From: Tahibacter sp042701255
GTDB lineage: Bacteria > Pseudomonadota > Gammaproteobacteria > Xanthomonadales > Rhodanobacteraceae
Reading direction: 5' to 3'
Assembly (NCBI RefSeq): GCF_042701255.1
Contig: NZ_CP170554.1
Coordinates: 5,022,001-5,086,000, forward strand
Length of the DNA stretch: 64,000 bases
The position numbers were made by a program, and so were the translations under genes. Below, piece after piece: positions 9,618 to 18,164 of this stretch. The notes beneath the pieces are model-generated. The model was given only the letters and a program-made list of their open reading frames with translations. It was not told the DNA's origin and searched no databases. The first letter of the stretch is position 1. The number at the start of each line of letters is the position of its first letter.

Positions 9618-10304
9618 TCAGGCTTCCGACCAGCGCCGCAGCAGGTTGTGATACACGCCGACCAGCGACACCAGCGCCGGATGCTCGGGCTGGGCCGGCG
9701 TCAGGTTCTGGATGGCCACGTCCAGATCGAACAGCAGGCGGCGCTCGCCTTCGTCGCGGATCAGGCTCTGTATCCAGAAGAACGAAGCGATGCGCTCGCC
9801 GCGCGCGATCGCCTGCACCTGATGCAGGCTGCTGGCCGGATACAGGATCAGGTCGCCGGCCGGCAGCTTGACGCTGTGCGTACCGAAGCTGTCCTCGATG
9901 ACGAGCTCGCCGCCGTCGTAGTCTTCCGGGTCGTTGAGGAACAGCGTCGCCGACAGATCGGTGCGCAGCGGACTGCGGTCGTCGCCGGTACGCGGATAGC
10001 GCACGGCGTTGTCGACGTGGAAACCGAACGACTGGCCTTCGCGGTAGCAGTTGAACAGCGGCGGAAAGATGCGCCGCGGCAGCGCGCCGGCGACGAAGGT
10101 CGGATGACGCTGCAGCTTGTCGAGTATCAGCGCGCCGAGCTCGCGCGCGACCGGACTGTCGTCGGCGAGCTGCAGGTTGTGCTTGGCCTTGGCGGACTGG
10201 TAGCCGGCCGTCAGGCGGCCGTCCAGCCAGTCGGCCGCGTCGAGGCGGCGGCGGCAGTGCGCGACTTCTTCGGCGGTCAGTACGTTGGCGACGTGGAGCA
10301 GCAT
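9618..10304 (-). CDS. piuC: Fe(II)/2-oxoglutarate-dependent PKHD-type hydroxylase (PiuC/YbiX)
   Basis: 228 residues. The double-stranded beta-helix oxygenase core shows the iron triad: H96 and D98 in FHVDNAVRY and H161 in SLHQVQ, with R171 placed to bind 2-oxoglutarate. The N-terminal MLLHVANVLTAEEVAHCR and YQSAKAKHNLQL are typical of PiuC/YbiX. In E. coli (fiu-ybiX) and Pseudomonas (piuA-piuC) this gene follows a catecholate siderophore receptor, as it does here. Its substrate is not firmly known. The ATG at 10304 was chosen because the family starts there; the upstream frame is not conserved. A terminator at 10431-10461 separates it from the receptor, so it probably also has its own promoter. 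Confidence 0.92.
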   Translation of the reverse strand: MLLHVANVLTAEEVAHCRRRLDAADWLDGRLTAGYQSAKAKHNLQLADDSPVARELGALILDKLQRHPTFVAGALPRRIFPPLFNCYREGQSFGFHVDNAVRYPRTGDDRSPLRTDLSATLFLNDPEDYDGGELVIEDSFGTHSVKLPAGDLILYPASSLHQVQAIARGERIASFFWIQSLIRDEGERRLLFDLDVAIQNLTPAQPEHPALVSLVGVYHNLLRRWSEA

Positions 10305-10361
10305 GGCGACGCTCGGCGGCAGATGAGTGCATTCATGGTAGCGGCCGGCGCCGCGTCGCGC

Positions 10362-10375
10362 TTGATCCGGATCAA
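10362..10375. promoter_or_regulatory. Perfect FNR/ANR-type palindrome upstream of piuC
   Basis: TTGATCCGGATCAA matches the FNR-family consensus TTGAT-N4-ATCAA with no mismatch. It ends 57 bases before the piuC ATG, a plausible position for activation or repression of that promoter. No FNR-like regulator is in the window. Confidence 0.5.
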
Positions 10376-10430
10376 ACCGCGGCGCGGGGCATCCATTACG
10401 CAATGAATATTTGTTGACAAGTATCTATAG

Positions 10431-10461
10431 AAAACAAACGGCCGGACTCGCGCCCGGCCGT
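10431..10461 (-). terminator. Rho-independent terminator of the TonB receptor gene
   Basis: Read on the minus strand, an 8-bp stem ACGGCCGG/CCGGCCGT with an 8-base loop is followed by TTTGTTTT. It lies about 50 bases after the receptor stop codon. Confidence 0.8.
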
Positions 10462-10509
10462 CGTTTCGCAAACTGCCGCCGCGTCCCTGCGGCGGCCCAG
10501 CCACCAACT

Positions 10510-12966
10510 TCAGAACGCGTAGTTGGCCTGCAGGGTGAACTGGCGGCCTTCGCCCGGCGTCGCCCAGCCGCTGGCGCTCGTGCGCACGCGCGTGTAGTAC
10601 TCCTTGTCGAACAGGTTGTTGACGTTGAGCTGCAGGCGCAGATCGCGGTTGACGTTCCAGGCGACCATCGCGCGGTGGATCCAGTAGTCGTCGGCCTTGG
10701 CCAGCGGACCGTTGAGGTTGGCCGCGCTGTGCTGGTTCAGGTAGTACTCGCCCTGATAGTTCACGCCATAGCCGAACTGCCACTGGCCGACGTCGACGGT
10801 GGTCCAGGCATTGAATGCATGCTTGGGCACGGCGAGCAGCGCATCGCCGCGGGTGTAGTCGCCGCCGCCGCTGGCGGCCAGGTTCGACACGCCTTGCAGC
10901 ACTTCGCTGTCGAGGTAGGTGTAGTTGGCGTAGACCGCCCAGTTCCGCATCAGATTGCCGCTGACGCCGAGGATGACGCCGTCGACGCGGGCCTTGCCGT
11001 CCAGCGCCTGCTGGCCCGACGGATTGTCCGGATTGTTCGGATCGTTGACGCGGTAGTTCTCGCGCTCGTTGCGGAAGATCGCCGCGTTCAGCGCGACGCG
11101 CTGGTCGAACAGTTCCCACTTCACGCCGAGTTCGTAGTTGATCGCCGATTCCGGATCGACCGTGCAGTTGTTGGTGCCCAGCGCCGGATCGGTATTGCGC
11201 GTGCAGGAACCGTTGACCGAAGCCTTCGACGGCGTCTTGGAGTTGCCGTAGGCCAGATAGATGCTGCCCGCTTCCACCGGCTTGAATACGAGGCCGGCGC
11301 GATAGGAGAACAGATCGTCGCTGTTCTTGGCCGGCGCGGCCGCGCCGGTGATCGTGCCGATGGGACCGGCCGCGGTCGGCGCTGCAGACACGTTGTAGGT
11401 CGTGCTGCTGCCTTCGTTGTGCTCGTAGCGCACGCCGACGTTGGCTTCCCAGCGCGGGCTGAATTTCAGGGTATCGAATGCGTAGACGGCCGCGTTGTCG
11501 AGCTCACCGTCGATCTTGCTCGTCAGGGTGCGGTTGCGCGGCCCCGTATACCAGGTGTCCGGATTGAACGGATCGGTGAACGGCAGATGGCCCGGCGCGA
11601 GATACGGATTGCTGCCGTCGGCGTTGCGGAACTCGCTGCTGCCGTCCAAGGTGTAGGACTCGTGCATCAGCGAGAAACCGCCGACCAGGGTGTGCGCGAT
11701 CGCGCCGGTCGCGAAGTTCGCGGTCAGATCGGTCTGGTTCACGAGCATGCGGTTGGTCGTATCGCGCACGTTGCCGCGCGGACCGCTGGGCATCCAGCTG
11801 TTGACTGGCACGACGATGGTGACCGGCGGCTGGCCGACGACCGGCGTGGAAGTCACCGAACAGCTGCCGCCGATCGGCGTGCGGTTGTTCGCGAGGCAGA
11901 ACGTACCCTGCGGCGGATCGACGATGGTCAGCTGCTTCACTTCCTGCACGCGCGTGAAATTGCGCAGGCTGAGGTTGTCGCCGAACACGTGATTCAGGAC
12001 GCCGGTGAACGAATCGACTTCGATTTCCTGTTTGTCGACGTTGCGATAGCCGTAGTAGGTGCTGTTGTCCAGGCCCGGCAGTGCGAAGCCGCGGTCGCCG
12101 GCGAAGAAATACGGCACGCCGTATTGCGGCGTGTTGTCGTCGTACTGGTGCAGGTAGCTCAGGGTGAACGTCGTGTCGCTGCCGAGACCGAACGCGATCG
12201 ACGGTGCGAAGCCCCAGCGCTTCATCTGTTCCACGTCGCGGCCCGGCACGTCGTTGCGGTGACCCATGAGGTTCACGCGCACGGCGGTGGACTCGCCGAT
12301 CATCTGGTTGCTGTCGAGCGTGACGCGGGCATAGGCGTCGGTGCCGACGCCGGCGGAGAGGTGATTGAAAGCGCCCTGGCGCGCGGCCTTGGAAACGAGG
12401 TTGATCGTGCCGCCGACCGAACCGGCGCCGGAATAGACCGAATTCGCGCCGTTGACGACTTCGATCTGCTCGAGATTGAACGTGTCGGTGCGCGAGTACT
12501 GCGCGCTGTCGCGGACGCCGTCGACCTGGATGTCGTTGCTCGCCGCGAAGCCGCGCAGATTGATGCTGTCGCCGAAACCGCCGCCGCCTTCACCGGCACC
12601 GAAGGTGATGCCCGGCAGGGTCGACAGCACGTCGCGCAGGGACAGCAGGTTCTGCTGCGCCATGACTTCCTGCGGCACGACTTCGATGGTCTGCGGCGTG
12701 TCGCGCAGCGGTGCCGTGTACTCGGGCGAGGTCGCCTCCTTGGTCCGGACGCCCTGCACGTCGACCGCATCGAGCTTGGTGTCGTCGCGGCCGCGGCGGC
12801 CGCCGGCGCCGTCCGGCGTCTGCGGCGATTCGGCCGAGACGGGATCGCTGGTCACATCGGCCAGTACCGGTGCCGTCGCCGAGACCAGCGCCAGGCCCAG
12901 GGCGGTCGTCAGCAGGCGCGGCGGCGTGGCAGCGGCGGAACGGATGTAGCGGGAGGAATTCGACAT
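10510..12966 (-). CDS. TonB-dependent siderophore receptor (Fiu/PiuA-like)
   Basis: 818 residues. Outer-membrane ligand-gated transporter for ferric catecholate-type siderophores, powered by TonB-ExbBD. The signal peptide is about residues 1-36 (basic start, then hydrophobic LTTALGLALVSATAPVLA). The plug domain (about 70-230) has LRDTPQTIEVVP, TFGAGEGGGGFGDSINLRGF and NLVSKAA, all close to E. coli Fiu. The beta-barrel follows and ends in the outer-membrane signature FTLQANYAF with terminal Phe. Two other points support Fiu/PiuA: the DxDTPQYGVPYF-like region near 280 and the adjacent piuC. The ATG at 12966 has AGGGAAG about 7 bases upstream. A Fur-box-like site is in the leader at 13129. The exact siderophore is unknown. 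Confidence 0.93.
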   Translation of the reverse strand: MSNSSRYIRSAAATPPRLLTTALGLALVSATAPVLADVTSDPVSAESPQTPDGAGGRRGRDDTKLDAVDVQGVRTKEATSPEYTAPLRDTPQTIEVVPQEVMAQQNLLSLRDVLSTLPGITFGAGEGGGGFGDSINLRGFAASNDIQVDGVRDSAQYSRTDTFNLEQIEVVNGANSVYSGAGSVGGTINLVSKAARQGAFNHLSAGVGTDAYARVTLDSNQMIGESTAVRVNLMGHRNDVPGRDVEQMKRWGFAPSIAFGLGSDTTFTLSYLHQYDDNTPQYGVPYFFAGDRGFALPGLDNSTYYGYRNVDKQEIEVDSFTGVLNHVFGDNLSLRNFTRVQEVKQLTIVDPPQGTFCLANNRTPIGGSCSVTSTPVVGQPPVTIVVPVNSWMPSGPRGNVRDTTNRMLVNQTDLTANFATGAIAHTLVGGFSLMHESYTLDGSSEFRNADGSNPYLAPGHLPFTDPFNPDTWYTGPRNRTLTSKIDGELDNAAVYAFDTLKFSPRWEANVGVRYEHNEGSSTTYNVSAAPTAAGPIGTITGAAAPAKNSDDLFSYRAGLVFKPVEAGSIYLAYGNSKTPSKASVNGSCTRNTDPALGTNNCTVDPESAINYELGVKWELFDQRVALNAAIFRNERENYRVNDPNNPDNPSGQQALDGKARVDGVILGVSGNLMRNWAVYANYTYLDSEVLQGVSNLAASGGGDYTRGDALLAVPKHAFNAWTTVDVGQWQFGYGVNYQGEYYLNQHSAANLNGPLAKADDYWIHRAMVAWNVNRDLRLQLNVNNLFDKEYYTRVRTSASGWATPGEGRQFTLQANYAF

Positions 12967-13320
12967 GTGGCTTCCCTGAATTCTTTCGACGTAGCAAGAG
13001 GATTCGGCTCGCACGCAGCGGCGCGCCGGCGGTATCGCGTAGGCGTGGCGGAATCGGATTCCCCTGGCGAGCCACCCGCGCCAGGAAGGCGCCGGCGGCC
13101 AGCGATCGACGAAAGATTAACAGTAAACAAGAATGATTCGCAATAATTGTCGCAGGCCGATTTGCGGAAATGGCGTCGCGTTTTGCGTCCGGTCATGACA
13201 TGAGGCCGGCAGGTCAGACGCGGGACGGATCTGTCACTCCCGCCTGCTCCGTCTGCGGCCGCTGGCATGGCGACTCATCATGAGCGGCCGATGCACCGGC
13301 GCGCGAAACGCACGCGACGC
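12967..13320 (-). other. Leader and promoter region of the TonB receptor gene
   Basis: 354 bases with no credible gene. The part 13100-13160 is AT-rich against the background and holds the Fur-like site listed separately. The site lies about 160 bases before the receptor ATG, which implies a long leader or a second promoter. No terminator is visible after the reductase gene that ends at 13321, so read-through from the upstream flavin operon is possible. Confidence 0.5.
13129..13147 (-). promoter_or_regulatory. Candidate Fur box upstream of the TonB receptor
   Basis: On the minus strand the core is TGCGAATCATTCTTG, matching 9 of 14 positions of the 7-1-7 Fur model TGATAAT-N-ATTATCA. It sits in the only AT-rich stretch of this intergenic region, before an iron-receptor gene. 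It is weaker than the site at 18165. Confidence 0.45.
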
Positions 13321-14937
13321 TCAGTACACGTCGCGCCGGTAGCGGCCCGCATCGATCAGCGCGTCGACTGCGCCGGCGCCGAGCGCGGCGCGCAGTTCGT
13401 GATCGACGTCGGGCGCCATGCCCTGCAGGCTGCCGCAGACATAGATGCAGGCGCCGGCCGCAACCCATTCGCGCACGGTGCCGGCGGCTTCGCGCAGACG
13501 CTGCTGCACGTAGACGCGTTCGGCCTGATCGCGCGAGAACGCGAGGTCGACGCGTTCGAGCAGGCCGTCGCGCTGCCAGGCTTCGATCTCGTCGGCGAAG
13601 AAGAAATCGCGTTCGCGCTGGCGCTCGCCGAACAGCAGCCAGTTGCGCGCGGTACCCGTCGCGGCGCGTTCCTTGAGCAGCGCGCGCAGGCCGGCGATAC
13701 CGGTGCCGTTGCCGACGAGGATCAGCGGCGCCGCTAGGTCCGGCGCATGGAACTGGCGATTGCGGCGCAGACGCAGATCGACGTCGCCGCCGATCGCCGC
13801 ATGCGCCGTGAGCCAGCCCGAACCCAGGCCGAGGCTGTCGTCGGCACGGCGCCACTGGCGCACGAGCAACTCCACCGCGCCGTCGGCCGGAATCGATGCG
13901 ATGGAATATTCGCGATGCGCGAGCGGCGGCAGCGCGGCCAGCCAGGCATCGACGTCGATGCCGGGTTCAGGCCAGCGCTCGGGCCATTGACGGCGCGCGA
14001 GCACGTCGGCGATGCGCTCGCCATCGGCATCCCGTCGCTCTGCGTCGATGTCGCAATGCGCCAGCAGCGCAGCGACCGCGTCGGCGCCGTGGCGCGGACC
14101 GATTTCGGCGACGTCGCCGGCCTGCCAGGCCGGTGCTTCGCCGGACGGCGCCTGCAGGCGCAGCCGATAGCAGGGACCGCCGAGACTGCCGGGATTGAGC
14201 AGGCGGCGATCGACGAGACGCCAGCGCGCATAACGCGGTGCCGACCAGTCGGGCGCATCGGTGCTGCCGGCAATGACGCCGACCTGATGCTGCCAGTGGC
14301 GCAAGGTACCCGGATCGACATTGTCCACTTCAATACAGTCGAACAGGGCCTGCGCGCCCTGCTGGCGCAGCCAGACGTCGAGGCGGCGGCCGAAGCCGCA
14401 GAAATTCGCGTACTCGCTGTCGCCGAGTGCGAGCAGGCCGTAGTGCAGATCCGGCAGTGGCAAGGATTGCGCGAGCAGACGGCGCACGAAGCCTGCGGCC
14501 ATGTCCGGCGCATCGCCTTCGCCGTAGGTGCTGACCACGAACAGCGCGCGCCGGCTCATACGCAGGACGTCCGCGTCCAGGGCGTCGAAGGCGACGAGGC
14601 GCGCCGCACAACCGGCAGCGTCGAGCGTGCGCCAGGTGCGCAGCGCGAGATCTTCGGCCGTACCGGTCTGGCTCGCATAGGCGACGAGCACCGCATCGGC
14701 GCCCGTGGCGGAAATGACGACCGGCGCGAGCCGGCGCCGGCGCCAGGCCAGCAGCAGGCAGAACGCGACGAACGCAGCGACGATCGCGGCGGCCGCAGCG
14801 AGGCGTGCGGTATCCGCCGCCGGCCAGGCCAACGGCGCGCGCTGCCAGCACGCGGCGAGCAGACCGACGGTCGCGAGCGCGAGCAGCACTCCGACCTGCC
14901 CGGACGCGGCGCGCAGGCGCGCGAGCGTTGCGCTCAT
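13321..14937 (-). CDS. Membrane-anchored flavodoxin/FNR-type reductase (sulfite reductase alpha-like)
   Basis: 538 residues. Two N-terminal membrane spans (about 14-32 and 43-65, ending in RRRRL) precede a flavodoxin domain with the FMN loop ASQTGTAEDLA and STYGEGDAPD. Then come a FAD domain with REYSIAS (R-x-Y-S) and an NAD(P) domain with LILVGNGTGIAGLRALL and YVCGSLQGM, ending in DVY as in CysJ/CPR reductases. The diflavin layout is that of CysJ, but the membrane anchor and gene context are not those of sulfate assimilation. It probably passes NADPH electrons to the membrane PepSY protein in the same operon. The ATG overlaps the apbE stop (ATGA). Confidence 0.88.
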   Translation of the reverse strand: MSATLARLRAASGQVGVLLALATVGLLAACWQRAPLAWPAADTARLAAAAAIVAAFVAFCLLLAWRRRRLAPVVISATGADAVLVAYASQTGTAEDLALRTWRTLDAAGCAARLVAFDALDADVLRMSRRALFVVSTYGEGDAPDMAAGFVRRLLAQSLPLPDLHYGLLALGDSEYANFCGFGRRLDVWLRQQGAQALFDCIEVDNVDPGTLRHWQHQVGVIAGSTDAPDWSAPRYARWRLVDRRLLNPGSLGGPCYRLRLQAPSGEAPAWQAGDVAEIGPRHGADAVAALLAHCDIDAERRDADGERIADVLARRQWPERWPEPGIDVDAWLAALPPLAHREYSIASIPADGAVELLVRQWRRADDSLGLGSGWLTAHAAIGGDVDLRLRRNRQFHAPDLAAPLILVGNGTGIAGLRALLKERAATGTARNWLLFGERQRERDFFFADEIEAWQRDGLLERVDLAFSRDQAERVYVQQRLREAAGTVREWVAAGACIYVCGSLQGMAPDVDHELRAALGAGAVDALIDAGRYRRDVY

Positions 14938-15929
14938 GCGCGGCGGAAGCGCGCGAACGCGCTGGACTCGACGCTGACCAGGCCCTGTGCCTCGCGGCTG
15001 ACGAAGCGCGCGGCAATGCCGTGACGCTGGGCGAAGGCGAGACCGGCCTCGGCGCCGAGCACGCTGAAGGCCGTCGCATAGGCGTCGGCGAGCATGGTCT
15101 GTTCGTGCAGCACGCTGACCGAGGCCAGCGCGTGGCGCACCGGTTCGGCCGTGCGCGGATCGATGGTGTGCGAGTAGCGCTGGCCGGCGCTCTCGAAATA
15201 GCGCAGATAGTCGCCCGAGGTCGCGATCGCACCGTCGCGCAGCACGCCGACCAGCGGCAAGGCCGCGCTGTCGTCGTCGGGCGCTTCGATCGCGACGTAC
15301 CAGGGACGGCCGTCGCCGCGGCGGCCCTGTGCGCGCAGCTCGCCGCCGACTTCGACGAGATAGTCGTGGATGTCCAGCGCATGCAACTGCGCGCAGACCT
15401 GATCGACCGCGAAGCCTTTCGCGATCGCCGACAGATCGAGCTGCGCGCCGCCGGGCTGCCAGACCGCACGCTGCGCTTCGTCGCGGCGCAGGCGCTGCCA
15501 GCCGCAATCGGCGCGTGCACGCTCGATCGCCTCGACCGCCGGCGGCTCCGCGCGGCGGCCGTCGGGACCGAAGCCCCAGAGATTCACGAGCGGCCCGACC
15601 GTGGGGTCGTAGGCGCCGTCGGTCTGCGCCGCGACGTCGAGCGCCGTCGCGACGACGCGATAGCAATCTTCCGGCAGCGCCACCCAGCCCGGCGCCGCGG
15701 CGCGGTTGTAGCGGTTCAGATCCGAGTCGGCGCGCCAGGTGCTCATCTCGCGATCGACGCCGGCCAGCGCCGCATCGATCGCGGCCTGCACGCGCGTGGC
15801 TTCGGGCCGCCGGCGCGCGCAGACCTTGACCGACCAGGTCGTGCCCATGCTGCTGCCGTTCCAGGCACGCACGGGCCAGCGCAGCAGGCCGCGCGGCAGC
15901 ACGCGGCGCACGAGCGCGGCCGCGTTCAT
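14934..15929 (-). CDS. apbE: FAD:protein FMN transferase (ApbE)
   Basis: 331 residues. Transfers FMN from FAD onto a Thr/Ser in a D-x-x-S/T-G-A-T/S motif of periplasmic target proteins; Mg-dependent. Signatures include NGSSMGTTWSVKV near residue 25, SDLNRYNRA, DGAYDPTVGPLVNLWGFGP, LDLSAIAKGFAVD, EVGGELRAQG, YSHTIDPRT and ADAYATAFSVLG. No Cys lipobox is seen; the N-terminus is a short hydrophobic stretch and export is uncertain by eye. A candidate substrate motif lies two genes upstream in the DUF2271 protein (17145-17165), which explains its presence in this operon. Stop and start are overlapped with the reductase gene. Confidence 0.93.
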   Translation of the reverse strand: MNAAALVRRVLPRGLLRWPVRAWNGSSMGTTWSVKVCARRRPEATRVQAAIDAALAGVDREMSTWRADSDLNRYNRAAAPGWVALPEDCYRVVATALDVAAQTDGAYDPTVGPLVNLWGFGPDGRRAEPPAVEAIERARADCGWQRLRRDEAQRAVWQPGGAQLDLSAIAKGFAVDQVCAQLHALDIHDYLVEVGGELRAQGRRGDGRPWYVAIEAPDDDSAALPLVGVLRDGAIATSGDYLRYFESAGQRYSHTIDPRTAEPVRHALASVSVLHEQTMLADAYATAFSVLGAEAGLAFAQRHGIAARFVSREAQGLVSVESSAFARFRRA

Positions 15930-15981
15930 GCGCGGACTCCGATGCCGGCAGCGCCGCTGCGACGATCAGTGCACGGCATGC

Positions 15982-16788
15982 TTACTGCGCCAGGACCTCG
16001 AACGTCGCGACGTAGCTCGCACGGCGCGAGGTGGCTTTGGGCACCGTGACATTCTTGTCCTGCAGAGTGCTCTCGAGCCAGTACATGCCCGCTGCCGGCC
16101 AGGTCACGCTGATCTCGCCGTTCTTGTCGGTCTTCAGCGCGATCTCGTTCTGCGCGTTGCGCCAGCGGCTGCCGCCCGGAACGATCTCGACCGCGAGATC
16201 CGCAGCGGGCTTGCCGTCGAGCGTGAAGCGGAACTTGGCGGCCTCGCCGGCGAACAGGTCGTTGGGATGGGTCACCGGCACGAGCTCCAGGCCCTTGCCG
16301 GTCGGCTTCAGCGCGGTGTCGTTCGGCGCGCCGGCGGTCGCGAAGGTTTCGACGCGGCCGGCGGACTGGGTGATCTCGACGTTCTTCGCATCGGCCGGGA
16401 TTTCCTTGGCCATGTCCTCGGCCTTGCCGCGCCAGCGCTTCTTCTCGCCGTTGAGCTCGTAGCTCGCGAACAGGCCGCTGTTGACCAGCGCGAGCTTGTA
16501 GGTGCCCGGCTTGTCCAGGTGCAGGTCGAAGCTGGAGCGGAACTTGCCGGTGAACGGATTCTCCGGCTGCGGCGCGCTGCCGTCGGGCGCGGTGATCTGC
16601 AGGCTGTCCAGGCGCAGCGGCACGTGGTTGAAGTAGAAGAGATCGTTGGAGACGGCCGCATCGACCGTGATCCACTGGTCCTGCGTCAGCACGGTGGCCG
16701 ACGGCATCAACCAGGACTTGTGCGCCTGCGCCGCGGCGGCGGCGAACAGGCTCAGGGCGAGGACAGCGAGAGGACGCAGAGCTTTCAT
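15982..16788 (-). CDS. DUF4198 family periplasmic protein
   Basis: 268 residues with signal peptide 1-22 (LAVLALSLFAAAAAQA, mature N-terminus HKSWLMPS). The mature protein looks like tandem Ig-like beta domains: GQWITVDAAVSNDLFYFNH-like first half and a carboxypeptidase-regulatory-like second half with AAKFRFTLDGKPAADLAVEIVPGG. DUF4198 proteins are often annotated as nickel or iron uptake accessory factors and recur beside PepSY/DUF2271/ApbE genes. The His after the signal peptide and the absence of Cys fit a periplasmic metal-binding role, but that is inference. RBS GGAG is 6-7 bases before ATG 16788. Confidence 0.85.
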   Translation of the reverse strand: MKALRPLAVLALSLFAAAAAQAHKSWLMPSATVLTQDQWITVDAAVSNDLFYFNHVPLRLDSLQITAPDGSAPQPENPFTGKFRSSFDLHLDKPGTYKLALVNSGLFASYELNGEKKRWRGKAEDMAKEIPADAKNVEITQSAGRVETFATAGAPNDTALKPTGKGLELVPVTHPNDLFAGEAAKFRFTLDGKPAADLAVEIVPGGSRWRNAQNEIALKTDKNGEISVTWPAAGMYWLESTLQDKNVTVPKATSRRASYVATFEVLAQ

Positions 16789-16800
16789 CGGTTTCTCCGT

Positions 16801-16828
16801 ATCAATTCAGTGCGATCAATTCAGTGCG
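16801..16828. repeat. 14-bp perfect tandem duplication
   Basis: ATCAATTCAGTGCG occurs twice head to tail in the 137-base gap between the DUF4198 and DUF2271 genes. This is the longest gap inside the flavin operon. Confidence 0.85.
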
Positions 16829-16925
16829 GCGCGACCCCGCGGCGGCGCCGGTACAACGCATCGGGTTGCTGCGACCGCGTGCCGTATCGCTCAGGGCGCA
16901 CCGGCAGTGCGTTCCGCCGCCGTCC

Positions 16926-17465
16926 TCACGGCGCCAGATCGACCGACACCTGGCCGATTTCCGTCTCGCCCTTCGCATCGGCGTGCTGCGGCTGTGCCGG
17001 CGGCCAGTCGAACGGAATGCGCACGAGCTCGCGGCCGCCGACTTCGCGCGCGGCTTCCACGACCAGCGCGTACTTGCCGGGCTTGAGCGCGGCGAGCTGC
17101 GGCTGCTTGTCGTCGAAGCTGAGCTTGTGCACGCCGGCCGGTCGCGTCGCGCCGCTGACGCCGTCGATCGGCAGGTCGGAACTGCGGCCGCTGCGGCGCC
17201 ACCACTGGCGCAGGTCGGCCAGCCATTTCGTGCCCTGCTCCTGCTTGCCGGTGGCCGCGTCCTTGCCGCCCTTCTGCTGATACCAGACGGCCAGATTCGT
17301 CGCGACGCTGTTGTCCGGCTTCTCGACCCAGACCGCGACGTAGGGCCGGTGATATTCGGCCACGTCGAGCTTGGGAATCTCGACGCCGACGTTCAGCGCG
17401 GCGGCGTTCGCACCGCCGGCGCCCAGCGCGGCCAGCGCAGCTATGAGTTTCTGTCGCAGATGCAT
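16926..17465 (-). CDS. DUF2271 periplasmic protein with ApbE flavinylation motif
   Basis: 179 residues with signal peptide about 1-22 (LIAALAALGAGGANA). The mature domain has YHRPYVAVWVEKPD, LAVWYQ and RQWWRRSG, all typical of DUF2271. The stretch IDGVSGATRP around residue 107 contains D-G-V-S-G-A-T, an exact match to the ApbE acceptor motif; Thr 107 (codon 17145-17147) would carry covalent FMN. ApbE is encoded two genes downstream. I infer a periplasmic flavoprotein that takes electrons from the PepSY membrane protein and reduces ferric siderophore. Ten bases separate it from the PepSY gene. Confidence 0.88.
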   Translation of the reverse strand: MHLRQKLIAALAALGAGGANAAALNVGVEIPKLDVAEYHRPYVAVWVEKPDNSVATNLAVWYQQKGGKDAATGKQEQGTKWLADLRQWWRRSGRSSDLPIDGVSGATRPAGVHKLSFDDKQPQLAALKPGKYALVVEAAREVGGRELVRIPFDWPPAQPQHADAKGETEIGQVSVDLAP

Positions 17466-17475
17466 GACTACCTCG

Positions 17476-18096
17476 TCAATGGATGAACAGCAGAATGAGC
17501 AGCAGCGGAATCACGAGACCGAGCACCACCGTAGGCCAGGTCGCCGGCCGCCGCGGCGCATGCAGTTGCAGCAGCAGCAGACCGGTGATCGCGAACACCA
17601 GACAGGCCAGCGCGAACACGTCGATGAACCAGGTCCAGACCGGTCCGGTGTTGCGGCCCTTGTGCAGGTCGTTGAGCCAGGCGATCCAGCCGCGGTCGGT
17701 GCGTTCGTACTCGACGGCGCCGCTGGTCAGATCGATGCTGGCCCAGGCATCGCCGCCGGCGCGCGGCAGCGACAGATAGATTTCGCCGGCGCTCCACTCG
17801 GCCTCGGCGCCGGCGACCTGCAGATTCATCGCGTCGGCGAACCAGCGCGCGAGTTCGGCGTCGACCGGCTGGCGGCCTTCCCCGCCGCGCGCGGCCAAGG
17901 TTTCTCGCAACGGTGCCGGCAAAGTCGCCTGACGATTGCTGACGACCGGCTTCGCGCCGATCTGGCTCGCATGGTTCAGGGTGATGCCGGTGAACGCGAA
18001 CAGGATCAGCCCGATCAGGCAGACCGCCGACGAGATCCAATGCCACTGATGCAGCGTCTTGAGCCATCCGGCGCGGCGTTGCGGATCGTGGGCCAT
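17476..18096 (-). CDS. PepSY-associated transmembrane protein
   Basis: 206 residues. The N-terminal cytoplasmic segment has LHQWHW just before the first span (about 20-42), followed by TLNHAS on the outer face. The PepSY-like soluble part lies between. The second span (about 148-172) is preceded by WLNDLHKGRNTG, and a third ends the protein (LLILLFIH). The His residues near membrane boundaries resemble heme ligands in PepSY/cytochrome-like ferric reductases. It is the first gene of the iron operon (PepSY, DUF2271, DUF4198, apbE, reductase), with a strong Fur-box-like site about 70-90 bases upstream. Role inferred: transmembrane electron carrier. Confidence 0.87.
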   Translation of the reverse strand: MAHDPQRRAGWLKTLHQWHWISSAVCLIGLILFAFTGITLNHASQIGAKPVVSNRQATLPAPLRETLAARGGEGRQPVDAELARWFADAMNLQVAGAEAEWSAGEIYLSLPRAGGDAWASIDLTSGAVEYERTDRGWIAWLNDLHKGRNTGPVWTWFIDVFALACLVFAITGLLLLQLHAPRRPATWPTVVLGLVIPLLLILLFIH

Positions 18097-18164
18097 GGAG
18101 GTTCGGAATGCCGGCGGTCGCTGACGCGCCGGGCAACGGCGCAGGAGCCCCGGATTACATCACA

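Noticed and set aside
10411..13146. A plus-strand open frame of about 910 codons across the TonB receptor
   Set aside because: Antisense shadow of a receptor with signal peptide, plug and terminal Phe.
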